A stretch of 14,655 bases of DNA, from contig JAJZMN010000084.1 in NCBI GenBank assembly GCA_021850345.1, positions 1-14,655 of the forward strand, given 5' to 3'. Source of the stretch: Actinomycetes bacterium. GTDB lineage: Bacteria; Actinomycetota; Acidimicrobiia; Acidimicrobiales; RAAP-2. The position numbers were made by a program, and so were the translations under genes. The notes beneath the pieces are model-generated. The model was not told the DNA's origin, did not search any database, and was given only the letters and a program-made list of their open reading frames with translations. Below are positions 7,208-14,532 of the stretch, piece after piece. Positions within the stretch are counted from its first letter, which is position 1; each line of letters starts with the position of its first letter.

Positions 7208-8737
7208 GTGGAAGGGACGGTCGGCGTCGACGGCGGTCTGGTACGGGGGCTCGAGTCCGACGGTGTCTGGGCGTTCCTCGGCGTGCCATACGCGAGGGCG
7301 CCCGTCGGGGGGCTCCGCTGGCGCCCACCGGCGCCCCCCGAACCGTGGCGCGGCGTCCGTGACGCGTTCGCGCCTGGTCCTCTGGCGCCGCAGGCCGTCG
7401 CGGCGCCCGGCTCGTTGCTCCCGGGTGATCCCCAGCACCAGAGCGAGGACTGCCTGCACCTGAGCGTGTGGACGCCAGCGCTCGACGACGCTCGCCGGCC
7501 GGTCATGGTGTGGATACACGGCGGGGGCTACACCTCGGGCAGCGCGGGGAACGTGCTCTACCGCGGTGCGCTGCTGGCACGCCGCCGCGACGTCGTCGTG
7601 GTATCGGTGAACTATCGGCTCGGTGCCCTCGGATTCCTCGCACACCCGGCGCTCGAGACCGACGATCACGAGGGCTTCGCGAACTGGGGGCTGCTCGACC
7701 AGATCGCCGCGCTGCGCTGGGTGCGAGACCACGTCGCCCGGTTCGGCGGAGACCCGGGCAATGTCACCGTCTTCGGCGAGTCCGCGGGCGCGATGAGCAT
7801 CCTGTCGATGCTCGCCATGCCCGCGGCGCGGGGGCTCTTCCGTCGGGTGATCATCGAGAGCGGACCGCCCTACGTCCACACGCCCGAACGCGCCGAGGTG
7901 GCTGCACGCGCGCTGGCGCGAGCCCTCGGACTCGCCTCGCTCGACCGCCCGAGCCTCGAGAAACTGCCGCCGGCGGCGCTCGTCGACGCTGTGTCGGCGG
8001 TCCAGCGCGCGACCCTGCGACCTGGCGAGCTGCCTCTGCCGTTCCTTCCGGTGGTGGACGGCAAGACGATGCCGGTCGCCCCATTCGAGGCAGCGAGAGA
8101 CGATGCCGCGAGTGTCGAAGTGCTCATCGGTACGAACCGGGACGAGATCGCCTTCTTCCAGATGTCGGACCCGGCGATGGCCACGTTGGACGAGGATGGA
8201 CTCCTTCGGCGCATCGCGCACTCCGCACCGGCGAGTCGTCCCGGCGACATCGTGGCCGCCTACCGCGCCGTACGTCGGCGGCGGGGCGAACCGGTGACGC
8301 CGCGCGACGTGTGGATCGCCGTCGCGAGCGACCTCGTTTTCCGATGGCCATCCCTGCGCCTCGCCGCGGCACGTCGCTCGAGCGGCGGCCGAGTGTTCGT
8401 CTATCTCTTCACCTGGGAGTCCCCGGTCCTCGGCGGCGCGTTCGGTGCCTGCCACGCGCTGGAGATCCCCTTCGTGTTCGGCACTGTCCGTGACCCCGCG
8501 GTTGCAGCGATTGCCGGATCGGGCCTGCGCGCCGTCGAGCTGTCGGAGGAGATACAGGCCGCCTGGACCGCGTTCGCTCGTGCAGGCGACCCGTCGAACC
8601 CGCGGACCGGGCCGTGGCCGACCTGGGAGCCGGCTCGCCGGCCCACGATGATGCTCGGCCCCACCGTCGGAGTGCAGGACGCGCCACGTGACGAGGAGCT
8701 GGCGACTTGGGAGGCGCTCTTCCCTCTCGACGAGTGA
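7208..8737 (+). CDS. Type-B carboxylesterase (alpha/beta hydrolase)
   Basis: This 509-aa protein is of normal family length. The catalytic triad is visible: Ser192 in FGESAGAMS, Glu313 in GTNRDEIAF, and His416 in GACHALEIPFVFG. The oxyanion hole is HGGGY (104-108), and the N-terminal FLGVPYARAPVGGLRW and EDCLHLSVWTP blocks are typical. The enzyme hydrolyses carboxylic esters; the natural substrate is not predictable. No signal peptide is seen, so it is probably cytoplasmic. Start GTG 7208 is 9 bp after the glycosyltransferase stop. It is preceded by TAGGGT (7196-7201), which could be a leaderless -10 box or, through AGGGTG, a ribosome site. Co-orientation and spacing suggest it is the last gene of the murE operon. 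Confidence 0.92.
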   Translation: MEGTVGVDGGLVRGLESDGVWAFLGVPYARAPVGGLRWRPPAPPEPWRGVRDAFAPGPLAPQAVAAPGSLLPGDPQHQSEDCLHLSVWTPALDDARRPVMVWIHGGGYTSGSAGNVLYRGALLARRRDVVVVSVNYRLGALGFLAHPALETDDHEGFANWGLLDQIAALRWVRDHVARFGGDPGNVTVFGESAGAMSILSMLAMPAARGLFRRVIIESGPPYVHTPERAEVAARALARALGLASLDRPSLEKLPPAALVDAVSAVQRATLRPGELPLPFLPVVDGKTMPVAPFEAARDDAASVEVLIGTNRDEIAFFQMSDPAMATLDEDGLLRRIAHSAPASRPGDIVAAYRAVRRRRGEPVTPRDVWIAVASDLVFRWPSLRLAAARRSSGGRVFVYLFTWESPVLGGAFGACHALEIPFVFGTVRDPAVAAIAGSGLRAVELSEEIQAAWTAFARAGDPSNPRTGPWPTWEPARRPTMMLGPTVGVQDAPRDEELATWEALFPLDE

Positions 8738-8810
8738 CGTCGCCATGCGGCCGCCGCTGTCGACGCCGACCCGTCTGTGGGATCGACGAGAAGAGGGGGC
8801 GCGCCCGGCG

Positions 8811-10694
8811 TCAGGCGATGCCGCGGGCCTCTTGGGCCCGGTGCTTCCACGCGATCGCCAGTCCGAGGACCGCGGCGTAGCCGATCAGCACCGCCCAGTG
8901 CGAGAACGCGAGCGTGTGCCCGTCGAGGGCGGCCAGGCCGAGTGCGTCGTTGTGGTAGCTCGGTAACAGGTGTGCGACGACCTGGAGCGCGCCCGGCATG
9001 CGGTCGACCGGGGTGAAAAGGCCGCCGAAGTACCCGAGGACGAACATGAGCCCAGTGACGACCGGGAAGGCAGCCTCGGTCGAGACGAGGAAGCCGATGA
9101 AGACTCCGAGGACGGCGAAGGGCAGGGAGCTTGCCCACATGAGGAGGGTGAGGCCGACCCATGCGGCTGCACCGAGGCGCACGTCGCCGAAGCCTGCCCC
9201 CACGACTTCGACGAGGGCGATGACCGGGAGGACGACGAGCATGCTGGCGAAGATCTTGGTGCCCACGTACGACCAGGCCGGAATCGGGGTGACGCGGAGC
9301 TGGCGCGCCCAGCCCGACGCGCGCTCCATGGACAGCCGGGTACCACCTGCGTTCAACGCGGCGACCAGCGCGCCGAACGAGCACATCGACACCATGAGGT
9401 AGACGCGCCATGGCACCGCGCCGTCTACGACGGCGCCTGCGGTGTGGTCGCCCAAGAAGAGGAGGTAGAAGATCACCGGGAATCCGATGGTGATGGCGAG
9501 GAACTTCCAGCTGCGCAGCAGCCGTCCCACCTCGAAGCCGGCGAAAGCCACAAGCGGCGCGAGCCGCTCACGCCGAAGACCGAGAGAGCGCCGTGCGCCT
9601 GGTGCGCCGATCGGTGGCCGTGCTTCTTGCGCGCGCGGTGCTTCTTGCGGTTGCGCTGCTGCCGGTTCGATCGCGGCGCGGGAGGGTGGCGCGCCGGCCA
9701 CTGGCGCGCTGTTGGCCGGCGATGGGTTGGCCGGCGATGGGTTGGCCGGCTTGCAGGTCAATGCTACGAACGCCTGCTCCAGCCCGGCGCAGGTGACCTC
9801 GAGGTCACGGAACGGCACGTCGCGCGTGACGAGGTCCCGAGTGGTCGCATCGGCGTCGAGCGAGTCGATCGACACGCTGGTGCCGCGCACCTCTACCTCC
9901 GTGACGCCGTCGAGCTCCGATAGCAACGCGCGATCCAAGTGGTCCGAGACGAAGCGCAGCCGCCGAGTGGCCACCGCCGCCTTCAGCGTGGCGCCTGGAC
10001 CGTCGGCGACCACTCTGCCGTGGTTCAGCACGACGACTCGATCCGCGATCTCATCGGCCTCGGCCAAGTGATGCGTGGCGAAGACCACGGTGCGGCCCTC
10101 GTCGCCGAACTCGCGCATCATTCGCCAGAAAGCCTGTCGGGACTCGACGTCCATCGCCGACGTCGGCTCGTCGAGGAAGACCACTTCAGGGTCTCCGGCG
10201 ATCGCGATCGCGAACCGCACTCGCTGTGCCTGTCCGCCTGAAAGCCGATCGGTCCGTTCGTGCAGGAGGCTGCGAATCTTCGCCTGCTCGATCACCTTGT
10301 CCAACGGCGCGGGGCGATGGTACAGGCGCCGCACCAGGTGGAGCGCTTGGCCGACGCGAACGCCGGGGGGCAGGCCGACCGCGGAACCCGATTGCAGCAT
10401 GGCGCCGACGCGGCCGTCCGTGACGGCCTGGCTCGGGTCCGAACCGAGGACCTCGACGGCACCTTCCTGTGGCCGGATGAGGCCGAGAAGCACCGAGATG
10501 GTCGTCGACTTCCCGGCGCCGTTGGGACCGAGCAGGGCGAGCACCTCGCCTTGCCGGACGTCCAGGTTCAATCGGTCGAGAGCCGTCTTGGTGCCGTAGC
10601 GGTGCGTGACACTGCGAAAGCACAAGGCAAGCGGGCGCAGCAGGTCGGGGTCGGGGCTGGCCGCACCGGCTGCTTCGATCGAAAGAGTGGACAA
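8811..10694 (-). CDS. ABC-2 exporter: ATPase and permease fused in one polypeptide
   Basis: From TTG 10694 this is 627 aa. The N-terminal ATPase has Walker A GPNGAGKST (56-64), Q-loop Gln101, signature LSGGQ (151-155), Walker B VVFLDEPTSAMD and H-loop His208. It ends near residue 314 and is followed by a Pro/Ala-rich linker of about 60 residues containing PANPS repeats. A six-helix ABC-2 permease follows (about 385-627; RLLRSWKFLAITIGFPVIFYLL to the C-terminus). NatA/DrrA-type systems are usually two genes; here both are fused. It likely exports a drug, lipid or polymer; the substrate is unknown. TTG 10694 is chosen because CGGGAG (10709-10704) lies 9 nt upstream. The frame stays open to 10886, but that 64-codon extension is Arg/Ser-rich and lacks family features. 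The gene converges with the esterase gene. Confidence 0.88.
   Translation of the reverse strand: MSTLSIEAAGAASPDPDLLRPLALCFRSVTHRYGTKTALDRLNLDVRQGEVLALLGPNGAGKSTTISVLLGLIRPQEGAVEVLGSDPSQAVTDGRVGAMLQSGSAVGLPPGVRVGQALHLVRRLYHRPAPLDKVIEQAKIRSLLHERTDRLSGGQAQRVRFAIAIAGDPEVVFLDEPTSAMDVESRQAFWRMMREFGDEGRTVVFATHHLAEADEIADRVVVLNHGRVVADGPGATLKAAVATRRLRFVSDHLDRALLSELDGVTEVEVRGTSVSIDSLDADATTRDLVTRDVPFRDLEVTCAGLEQAFVALTCKPANPSPANPSPANSAPVAGAPPSRAAIEPAAAQPQEAPRAQEARPPIGAPGARRSLGLRRERLAPLVAFAGFEVGRLLRSWKFLAITIGFPVIFYLLFLGDHTAGAVVDGAVPWRVYLMVSMCSFGALVAALNAGGTRLSMERASGWARQLRVTPIPAWSYVGTKIFASMLVVLPVIALVEVVGAGFGDVRLGAAAWVGLTLLMWASSLPFAVLGVFIGFLVSTEAAFPVVTGLMFVLGYFGGLFTPVDRMPGALQVVAHLLPSYHNDALGLAALDGHTLAFSHWAVLIGYAAVLGLAIAWKHRAQEARGIA
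9711..9750 (-). repeat. 15-bp tandem repeat in the ABC fusion linker
   Basis: GTTGGCCGGCGATGG (plus strand) occurs at 9711-9725 and 9726-9740, with a third partial copy at 9741-9750. On the coding strand it gives PANPS repeated within the linker that joins ATPase to permease. Copy number may vary between strains. Confidence 0.8.
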
Positions 10695-10907
10695 CTGCGA
10701 AGTCTCCCGACAGCGGCGTGGATCGCGGCTTGATGTCGAGGATACTGCCGGAGCTCGCAGAAAACCGCGCGGTCGATCGGTAAGTACTCGGTCAAGCGAC
10801 GCGTGCTCCCCGGCCGCGCCACCCCTTCGGCTCCTGGGCCACCTAGCGTCCAGGTCGGTCGGCGATCGCATGCCGACAGACGTCACATCACGCCATGAGG
10901 AGGCCGA

Positions 10908-11300
10908 ATGACCCTTGGTGACAAGTCACTGCACTTCCAGGGCAAGGGAACGGACCTGAGCGCTCTGCAGCAAAGGATCGAGGAGTACCTGAAGTCCGAT
11001 GGCTTCTCGGTGCAGTCCTCGGCTCCGAGCGACCAGGGAACGGTGCTGCAGGCAAAGAAGGGGGGATTCCTCCGAGGGGTCGTCGACGCCGACCGGGCGC
11101 TCACCATCATGATCTCGGGCGGCCCGGACGACTTCACGGTTCGAGTGGGCATCGGCAAGTGGTTGGAGCATCTCGGAGTGGCCGTCGTGGAGACGTTGCT
11201 CATCTCCGATCTGTTCCTCGTCATCGACGTCGCCGAGACGGCGTGGAACTTCGAGGTCGAAGACAAGCTCCTCAAGCGGATCGAGGCGATCGTCGGCTGA
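10908..11300 (+). CDS. Small conserved-looking protein of unknown function
   Basis: This 130-aa protein is likely cytoplasmic. ATG 10908 follows a strong ribosome site GAGGAGG (10897-10903) at 4 nt spacing. The N-terminal half is an amphipathic helix (LSALQQRIEEYLKSDGFSV) followed by strands. The C-terminal half has a hydrophobic run LGVAVVETLLISDLFLVIDVAETAWNF, which looks like a buried core helix rather than a clear membrane span. It ends with a charged helix EDKLLKRIEAIVG. No catalytic motif is seen and I do not recognise the family with confidence. It is divergent from the ABC exporter across 213 bp. Codon use matches the neighbours, so it appears native. Confidence 0.8.
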   Translation: MTLGDKSLHFQGKGTDLSALQQRIEEYLKSDGFSVQSSAPSDQGTVLQAKKGGFLRGVVDADRALTIMISGGPDDFTVRVGIGKWLEHLGVAVVETLLISDLFLVIDVAETAWNFEVEDKLLKRIEAIVG

Positions 11301-11459
11301 GCGACAGGAGCCCCATGGCACCAAGCGCCGGCGTGCTTGCTCACCGGCTCGCCACTGGTTCCTACTCAGCTCGGCCACTGCACACCATGTCCTGAGACGA
11401 GCGTCTGGGCTGGTAGTACGATGCGCGTCGTACACCGCATTGGCGGAGGAACGGTGACG

Positions 11460-12230
11460 ATGAAGAACGCACTCAGGTGGCGGCGTCTTTCGTGGCTCGG
11501 CGGCCTCGTCGCCGTCGTTGTGATGTTCGGCTGGATCGGGCCAGTCGGTGCCTCGACCATCAGTCCCTACCCGACGGGTTCGTCTGGCTATGACGTCGGC
11601 CAGCCAAACTGCAGCGACACTCCTCCTGGTGGCTTCGCCATCGTGGGGCTCGGCGGAGGTCGGCCGTTTACGACGAACTCCTGCCTTTCGAGCGAATGGC
11701 GAACGGCCTCTGATTTCTCTGCAACGCCCGGTCCGGCGCTCTACTTCAACACGGGCTACGCCGGAGCCTACGGGCGCGATGTGACCTCTTCGTGCGCGAC
11801 ATATGCCGGACCGTCCCTGGCCGGGGTCCCGAAGCACGATCAGGGCACCTATACCAAAGCGTGGGAGATCGGCTGCAGTGAGTTCGCCTATGCAGCGGCG
11901 ACTGCCCAAGCTCACAACGAGGTTCCGAGTGTGTGGTGGGCGGATATCGAGACCGGGAACAGCTGGTCGACGAGCCGGACCGTGAACCAGTTCGCCGTCG
12001 ATGGCATCTCCTACGAGATGCAGAAGTTTGCACCCGGCATGTCGGGCGTCTACTCGTACGCGACGGCCTGGGACAAGCTCGTCGGGGCTGGCTTCACGGC
12101 CACACCGCCGTTCGCCGGCGACTGGGGACCGGGTCTCAGCTGCGCCACGGCAGGCTTCAGCGGGGCACCCGTTTGGGTCGTCCAAGGGGGGACGACGAGC
12201 GGCGTGGACACGGATTCCGGCTGCGGCTGA
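11460..12230 (+). CDS. Secreted GH25-like (TIM-barrel) protein
   Basis: This is 256 aa from ATG 11460, which has GGAGGA (11445-11450) at 9 nt spacing; an upstream extension to 11337 has no support. The signal peptide is KNALRWRR followed by a hydrophobic core and GPVGA-ST, with cleavage near residue 31. The mature protein begins with GYDVGQPNC (43-51), then FAIVGLGGGRPF, ALYFNTGYAG, WWADIETGNSW (159-169), GVYSYATAWDKL and VWVVQGG. This layout of barrel strands, with an Asp-x-Glu at a strand end (Asp162, Glu164), resembles GH25-like or Rv2525c-like secreted glycosidase proteins of actinobacteria (family knowledge from memory). It may bind or cut a cell-wall glycan. Several Cys suggest disulfides outside the cell. 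Confidence 0.82.
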   Translation: MKNALRWRRLSWLGGLVAVVVMFGWIGPVGASTISPYPTGSSGYDVGQPNCSDTPPGGFAIVGLGGGRPFTTNSCLSSEWRTASDFSATPGPALYFNTGYAGAYGRDVTSSCATYAGPSLAGVPKHDQGTYTKAWEIGCSEFAYAAATAQAHNEVPSVWWADIETGNSWSTSRTVNQFAVDGISYEMQKFAPGMSGVYSYATAWDKLVGAGFTATPPFAGDWGPGLSCATAGFSGAPVWVVQGGTTSGVDTDSGCG

Positions 12231-12239
12231 CCTGGTCGC

Positions 12240-12889
12240 GTGTGGCTGACCGGGCCGGCTTCGCTGTTCGCTCGATCGGCCGCGCCTCAGCTCGTGTGGT
12301 GGGAGTCCGCGTACGGGTGGACCCGGACGGGCGCCGGCCGCGTACTCGAGCAGGAGACCTCGCCCGCTGCCTTCCTTGCGCGTCTGCTCACGCTGCCCGA
12401 CCGCTGGGCCGCCTTGACGGACCGGTACATCGAGGCGCTCGACGAGGTGGTCGCCCGTCGCTCGGCGATGGCGCCTTCTCGCCGACGACCCAAGGCCCGA
12501 CCCGCGATCAGCCCACCAGCGATCTCGCCGAAAGGCATGCGATGCTGGTCGGCCGGCTGTTCGGCAGCGACTCCGAGGGCCGCCTCGAACGGCTGGCCAC
12601 GCACCATGCCCTCGGAGGTTCGGACCCGAGCGACCTGCAGGCGCAGCTCACTCGGCGACGAGGAGACGTGGTAGCAGCGCGCCACCAGGTGACTGGCGCG
12701 CTCGACCGTTCACCTGGGCATCGCCCGGCGCCGCCGTGCCAACAGCGCGCCCACGTCGCCTCCCGCCGGGACCATCAGCCGGGGGACCCGGCGAGCATGA
12801 CGGGCGACGAGCAATACGCCCCGTGTGATGTGCCGAAACGGTTGGCACTCTGCCGCGAAACGGTTGACACTCTGCCACGAGGATCCTAG
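12240..12889 (+). pseudogene. Frame-shifted relic of an unknown gene
   Basis: Two adjacent frames look coding in turn. From GTG 12240 to about 12473, one frame gives PQLVWWESAYGW, then RVLEQETSPAAFLARLLTLP and RWAALTDRYIEALDEVVARR. From about 12476 the next frame gives TRDQPTSDLAERHAMLVGRL, GSDSEGRLERLATHHALGG and DLQAQLTRRRGDVVAARHQV, with GC-rich third positions, to a formal stop at 12887-12889. A one-base loss (or two-base gain) near 12465-12480 joins them. The composition (charged helices, no membrane segment) suggests a cytoplasmic protein, but I do not recognise it. The last ~150 bp have weaker coding character and contain the repeat and promoter listed separately. A sequencing error or two overlapping small genes are alternatives. 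Confidence 0.4.
12834..12877. repeat. Two tandem 22-bp repeats
   Basis: Copies at 12834-12855 and 12856-12877 are head to tail and differ at two positions. Each begins CGAAACGGTTG and ends CACTCTGCC plus one base. The second copy contains TTGACA where the first has TTGGCA. They could be a two-site operator, or transposase-binding repeats at the end of an insertion sequence: the preceding TGTGATGTGC at 12824 is similar to ends of IS21-like elements as I remember them. No transposase gene is in the window. Confidence 0.75.
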
Positions 12890-12892
12890 AGT
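12864..12892 (+). promoter_or_regulatory. Strong sigma-70-type promoter
   Basis: TTGACA at 12864-12869 is separated by exactly 17 nt from TAGAGT at 12887-12892. The predicted start is near 12899, giving a leader of about 100 nt before ATG 12998. The -35 box lies in the second 22-bp repeat. This is the best promoter match in the window. Confidence 0.6.
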
Positions 12893-12906
12893 TCGCAGCG
12901 GTATAT

Positions 12907-12981
12907 CTCGAGCGCTCCCGGTTGGGGAGTCGAGGCGGTGTCTTCATGCGCCGTTGTGGAGAGAACCCCACATCTTCGTGG
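12907..12981 (+). promoter_or_regulatory. Structured 5' leader with alternative hairpins
   Basis: Hairpin 1 pairs CTCG 12907-12910 with CGAG 12931-12934 and CTCCC 12915-12919 with GGGAG 12925-12929. Hairpin 2 pairs TGTGG 12955-12959 with CCACA 12968-12972. The same CCAC (12968-12971) can instead pair with GTGG 12978-12981, which runs into the ribosome site GGAGG 12980-12984. The two pairings exclude each other, so the leader could hide or expose the ribosome site. It matches no riboswitch class I recognise. Confidence 0.3.
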
Positions 12982-12997
12982 AGGAAAGGAACCTGGT

Positions 12998-13543
12998 ATG
13001 AGGCTACGGCCAGTCGTTGCAGTTTCGGGGCTCTGCACTCTTGCGCTTCTAGGTATTGGCGCGGCGGCACCTCTCGCCGCTGCCGCCTCGCGAGGTGTCA
13101 CGGCGGTGACGCACACATCTGACCACCCCGACACGAGCACAGCGCCGGGCGCATGCACCACGCCATCGGTGGGTGGACCGGTGTGGGCAAATGACAACCT
13201 GTCGTTCCGCTTCCGGGTCGTGTCGACCGGCAAAGACACCTACACAGTGACAATCACAGCCAGCGGGAGCTATGACGGCTTCGCCAGCCGATTCACTGGC
13301 GCCTGCACAGCGCAGCGCGGGTCGGTGAACGGATGGGTCAACTACCAGGTCACGTCCACAGCCGCGCCGGACCCGTCGAACTTGCCGCCTCAGGAGGCAG
13401 GCAGCGTGCCACAGACGACAATGCTGGAGCAGCTGTTCCTCACAAAGGCCACCATCACGTCGAGCCACGGGTGGCGGTACACGTACACGATCACAGGCAT
13501 GCGGTGCGTGACATCGTCAACAGGTCCGTTCTCCTGCAGCTGA
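12998..13543 (+). CDS. Small secreted protein of unknown function
   Basis: This is 181 aa from ATG 12998, with GGAGG and AAAGGA (12980-12990) upstream at good spacing. The signal peptide is MRLRPVVAVSGLCTLALLGI, followed by an Ala-rich stretch with likely cleavage around AAAA-SRG. The mature region is Ser/Thr-rich with alternating hydrophobic residues (NLSFRFRVVS, DTYTVTITASGSYDGF, WVNYQVTS, WRYTYTITGMRC), suggesting a secreted beta-sandwich. Four Cys in the mature part could form two disulfides. No enzyme motif is seen. It has its own good promoter and structured leader and is not in an operon. The surrounding gene-poor, relic-containing DNA suggests an accessory gene. Confidence 0.8.
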   Translation: MRLRPVVAVSGLCTLALLGIGAAAPLAAAASRGVTAVTHTSDHPDTSTAPGACTTPSVGGPVWANDNLSFRFRVVSTGKDTYTVTITASGSYDGFASRFTGACTAQRGSVNGWVNYQVTSTAAPDPSNLPPQEAGSVPQTTMLEQLFLTKATITSSHGWRYTYTITGMRCVTSSTGPFSCS

Positions 13544-13628
13544 GGCGGTAGCGGCTGCTGAACGGCTTGTGGGTCGAAGTAGGCGTGGCGGCGATGGTTC
13601 GACGAACTGCGAATCGTCGGGGAGCCTG

Positions 13629-13686
13629 ACCCCACCTTCCGCTCGAAGGAGGGCGGGGTGAGGTAGGGGCTATTTGCTTTGCCCCT
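13629..13686 (+). terminator. Two consecutive hairpins after the small secreted protein gene
   Basis: Stem 1 pairs ACCCC 13629-13633 with GGGGT 13655-13659 and CCTTC 13635-13639 with GAAGG 13645-13649. Stem 2 is AGGGGC 13665-13670 with GCCCCT 13681-13686 around a T-rich loop. They start about 85 bp after the stop at 13543. There is no clean T tract after either, but the tandem arrangement suggests a transcription end. Confidence 0.35.
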
Positions 13687-13774
13687 CGATGTATGCTTTT
13701 CCCTTCGAATCGCGGGACGGAGGCGAGAGTATCCAGCCCGGCGAGGGGAGCCCAGTGCCTCGGGCGCGGCCGCT

Positions 13775-13924
13775 TTACCTCCCCCATCCCTCGGCCCGCT
13801 CGACGCGGTGCATCTCTGGATTGTCGAGCTCTGCGACGAACTCCCTAAACCGGCGGGCGTGCTCGATCTCAGCCGGTAGCGCTTGAACTGCTCGGGAGTC
13901 GGCCCGTGGGCCGTTCGGCGCCAC
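13775..13924 (-). CDS. Possible 49-aa small protein or frame-shifted gene remnant
   Basis: From GTG 13924 to TAA 13775 the minus strand is open. The last 31 codons look coding: EIEHARRFREFVAELDNPEM then HRVERAEGWGR, with a charged helix and GC-rich third positions. No ribosome site precedes the GTG. The adjacent frame upstream reads TPEQFKRYR (about 13873-13899), and restoring one G near 13873-13875 would join it as TPEQFKRYRAEIEHARRFRE, which looks more like a natural protein. So this is either an intact small ORF or, more likely, the 3' remnant of a gene broken by a one-base deletion. The family is not recognised. The rest of 13547-14130 shows no convincing gene. Confidence 0.33.
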   Translation of the reverse strand: MAPNGPRADSRAVQALPAEIEHARRFREFVAELDNPEMHRVERAEGWGR

Positions 13925-14130
13925 CGTGCCGGCAGAGCACCCACGTCTGGCCCTGTCGGCTCTGGAGCCGGGCAGGCGCCCAAACCCCTGCTACCACGGG
14001 CGACGACGGCGCCACACGGGCGCACACAGGGCCGAGCGGGGACGACGGGGAGCCCATGGCTAGAACAGTCCCGGTCTCGAGACCTGAGTTGGTCGATGAC
14101 TGTCAACCCTGCGCCGTAGGCTCTCCGCGC

Positions 14131-14406
14131 ATGAAGGAAGATGTCTTGGAAGGCACGTTCGTGCTCGAGGGATACGGCGGTGTCGAAGTAACCGAGCACC
14201 AGCCAGGAAAACTCCGATGGACGACCACTGATGACGGGCGATGGATCATTAGTCTCGTCACGTCCGGCCAATTCCACCTTCCAGATGGTGCACCCCAGGA
14301 AGTTTGGCTGCGTTTCGATGACAAGGATGGGCGCACTCTGATGAGGCAGCCCATGGGTGTACAGAGCGTCGTCACGTGGCTCGCCTCGGGCTCGTCCCCC
14401 GTCTGA
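14131..14406 (+). CDS. Small protein of unknown function, probably leaderless
   Basis: This 91-aa protein starts at ATG 14131 and is acidic and likely cytoplasmic. Strand-like segments alternate (TFVLEGYGGVEVTEH, GKLRWTTTDDGRWIISLVTS, EVWLRFDDKDGRTLM, VQSVVTWLASG), suggesting a small all-beta fold. No signal peptide and no recognised motif are seen. No ribosome site precedes the ATG, but TAGGCT (14117-14122) lies 8 nt upstream as a possible -10 box of a leaderless transcript; no clear -35 was found. An in-frame ATG at 14056 behind GGGGAG would add 25 codons, but those use AGA, ACA and TTG and look non-coding. Third-position GC is lower than in the core genes to the left, hinting at a different origin. 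Confidence 0.6.
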   Translation: MKEDVLEGTFVLEGYGGVEVTEHQPGKLRWTTTDDGRWIISLVTSGQFHLPDGAPQEVWLRFDDKDGRTLMRQPMGVQSVVTWLASGSSPV

Positions 14407-14462
14407 ATTCCCCCGCGGCCTCGCCTCCCCCTGCTCCGTTCCCGGTGGCGCCCGGCTCCCGG

Positions 14463-14487
14463 CCCCCGGCGGCTGCGCGGGGGTTTT
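14463..14487 (+). terminator. Rho-independent terminator
   Basis: The 6-bp GC stem CCCCCG (14463-14468) / CGGGGG (14478-14483) has a 9-nt loop and is followed directly by TTTT (14484-14487). It lies 57 bp after the stop of the 91-aa gene and is the clearest intrinsic terminator in the window. Confidence 0.55.
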
Positions 14488-14532
14488 GGCCCGCCGTGCG
14501 CGCTGTTCCTTGCCTTCTCAACGAAACTCGAG

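Noticed and set aside
6365..8746. 793-codon open frame on the minus strand across the glycosyltransferase and esterase
   Set aside because: It spans two real genes antisense and has no recognisable motif; a long shadow frame is expected at this GC content.
8738..8810. Terminator between the converging esterase and ABC genes
   Set aside because: Only a small GC palindrome is present, with no convincing stem-loop or T tract.
10695..10886. 64-residue N-terminal extension of the ABC exporter
   Set aside because: Arg/Ser-rich sequence without family features; a Shine-Dalgarno-backed TTG at 10694 lies just before the ATPase domain.
11337..11459. 41-residue N-terminal extension of the GH25-like protein
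   Set aside because: A good ribosome site and a clean signal peptide both start the protein at ATG 11460.
13390..14277. 295-codon minus-strand open frame
   Set aside because: It crosses antisense to two likely genes and changes character repeatedly; only the short TPEQFKRYR part looks protein-like and is treated separately.
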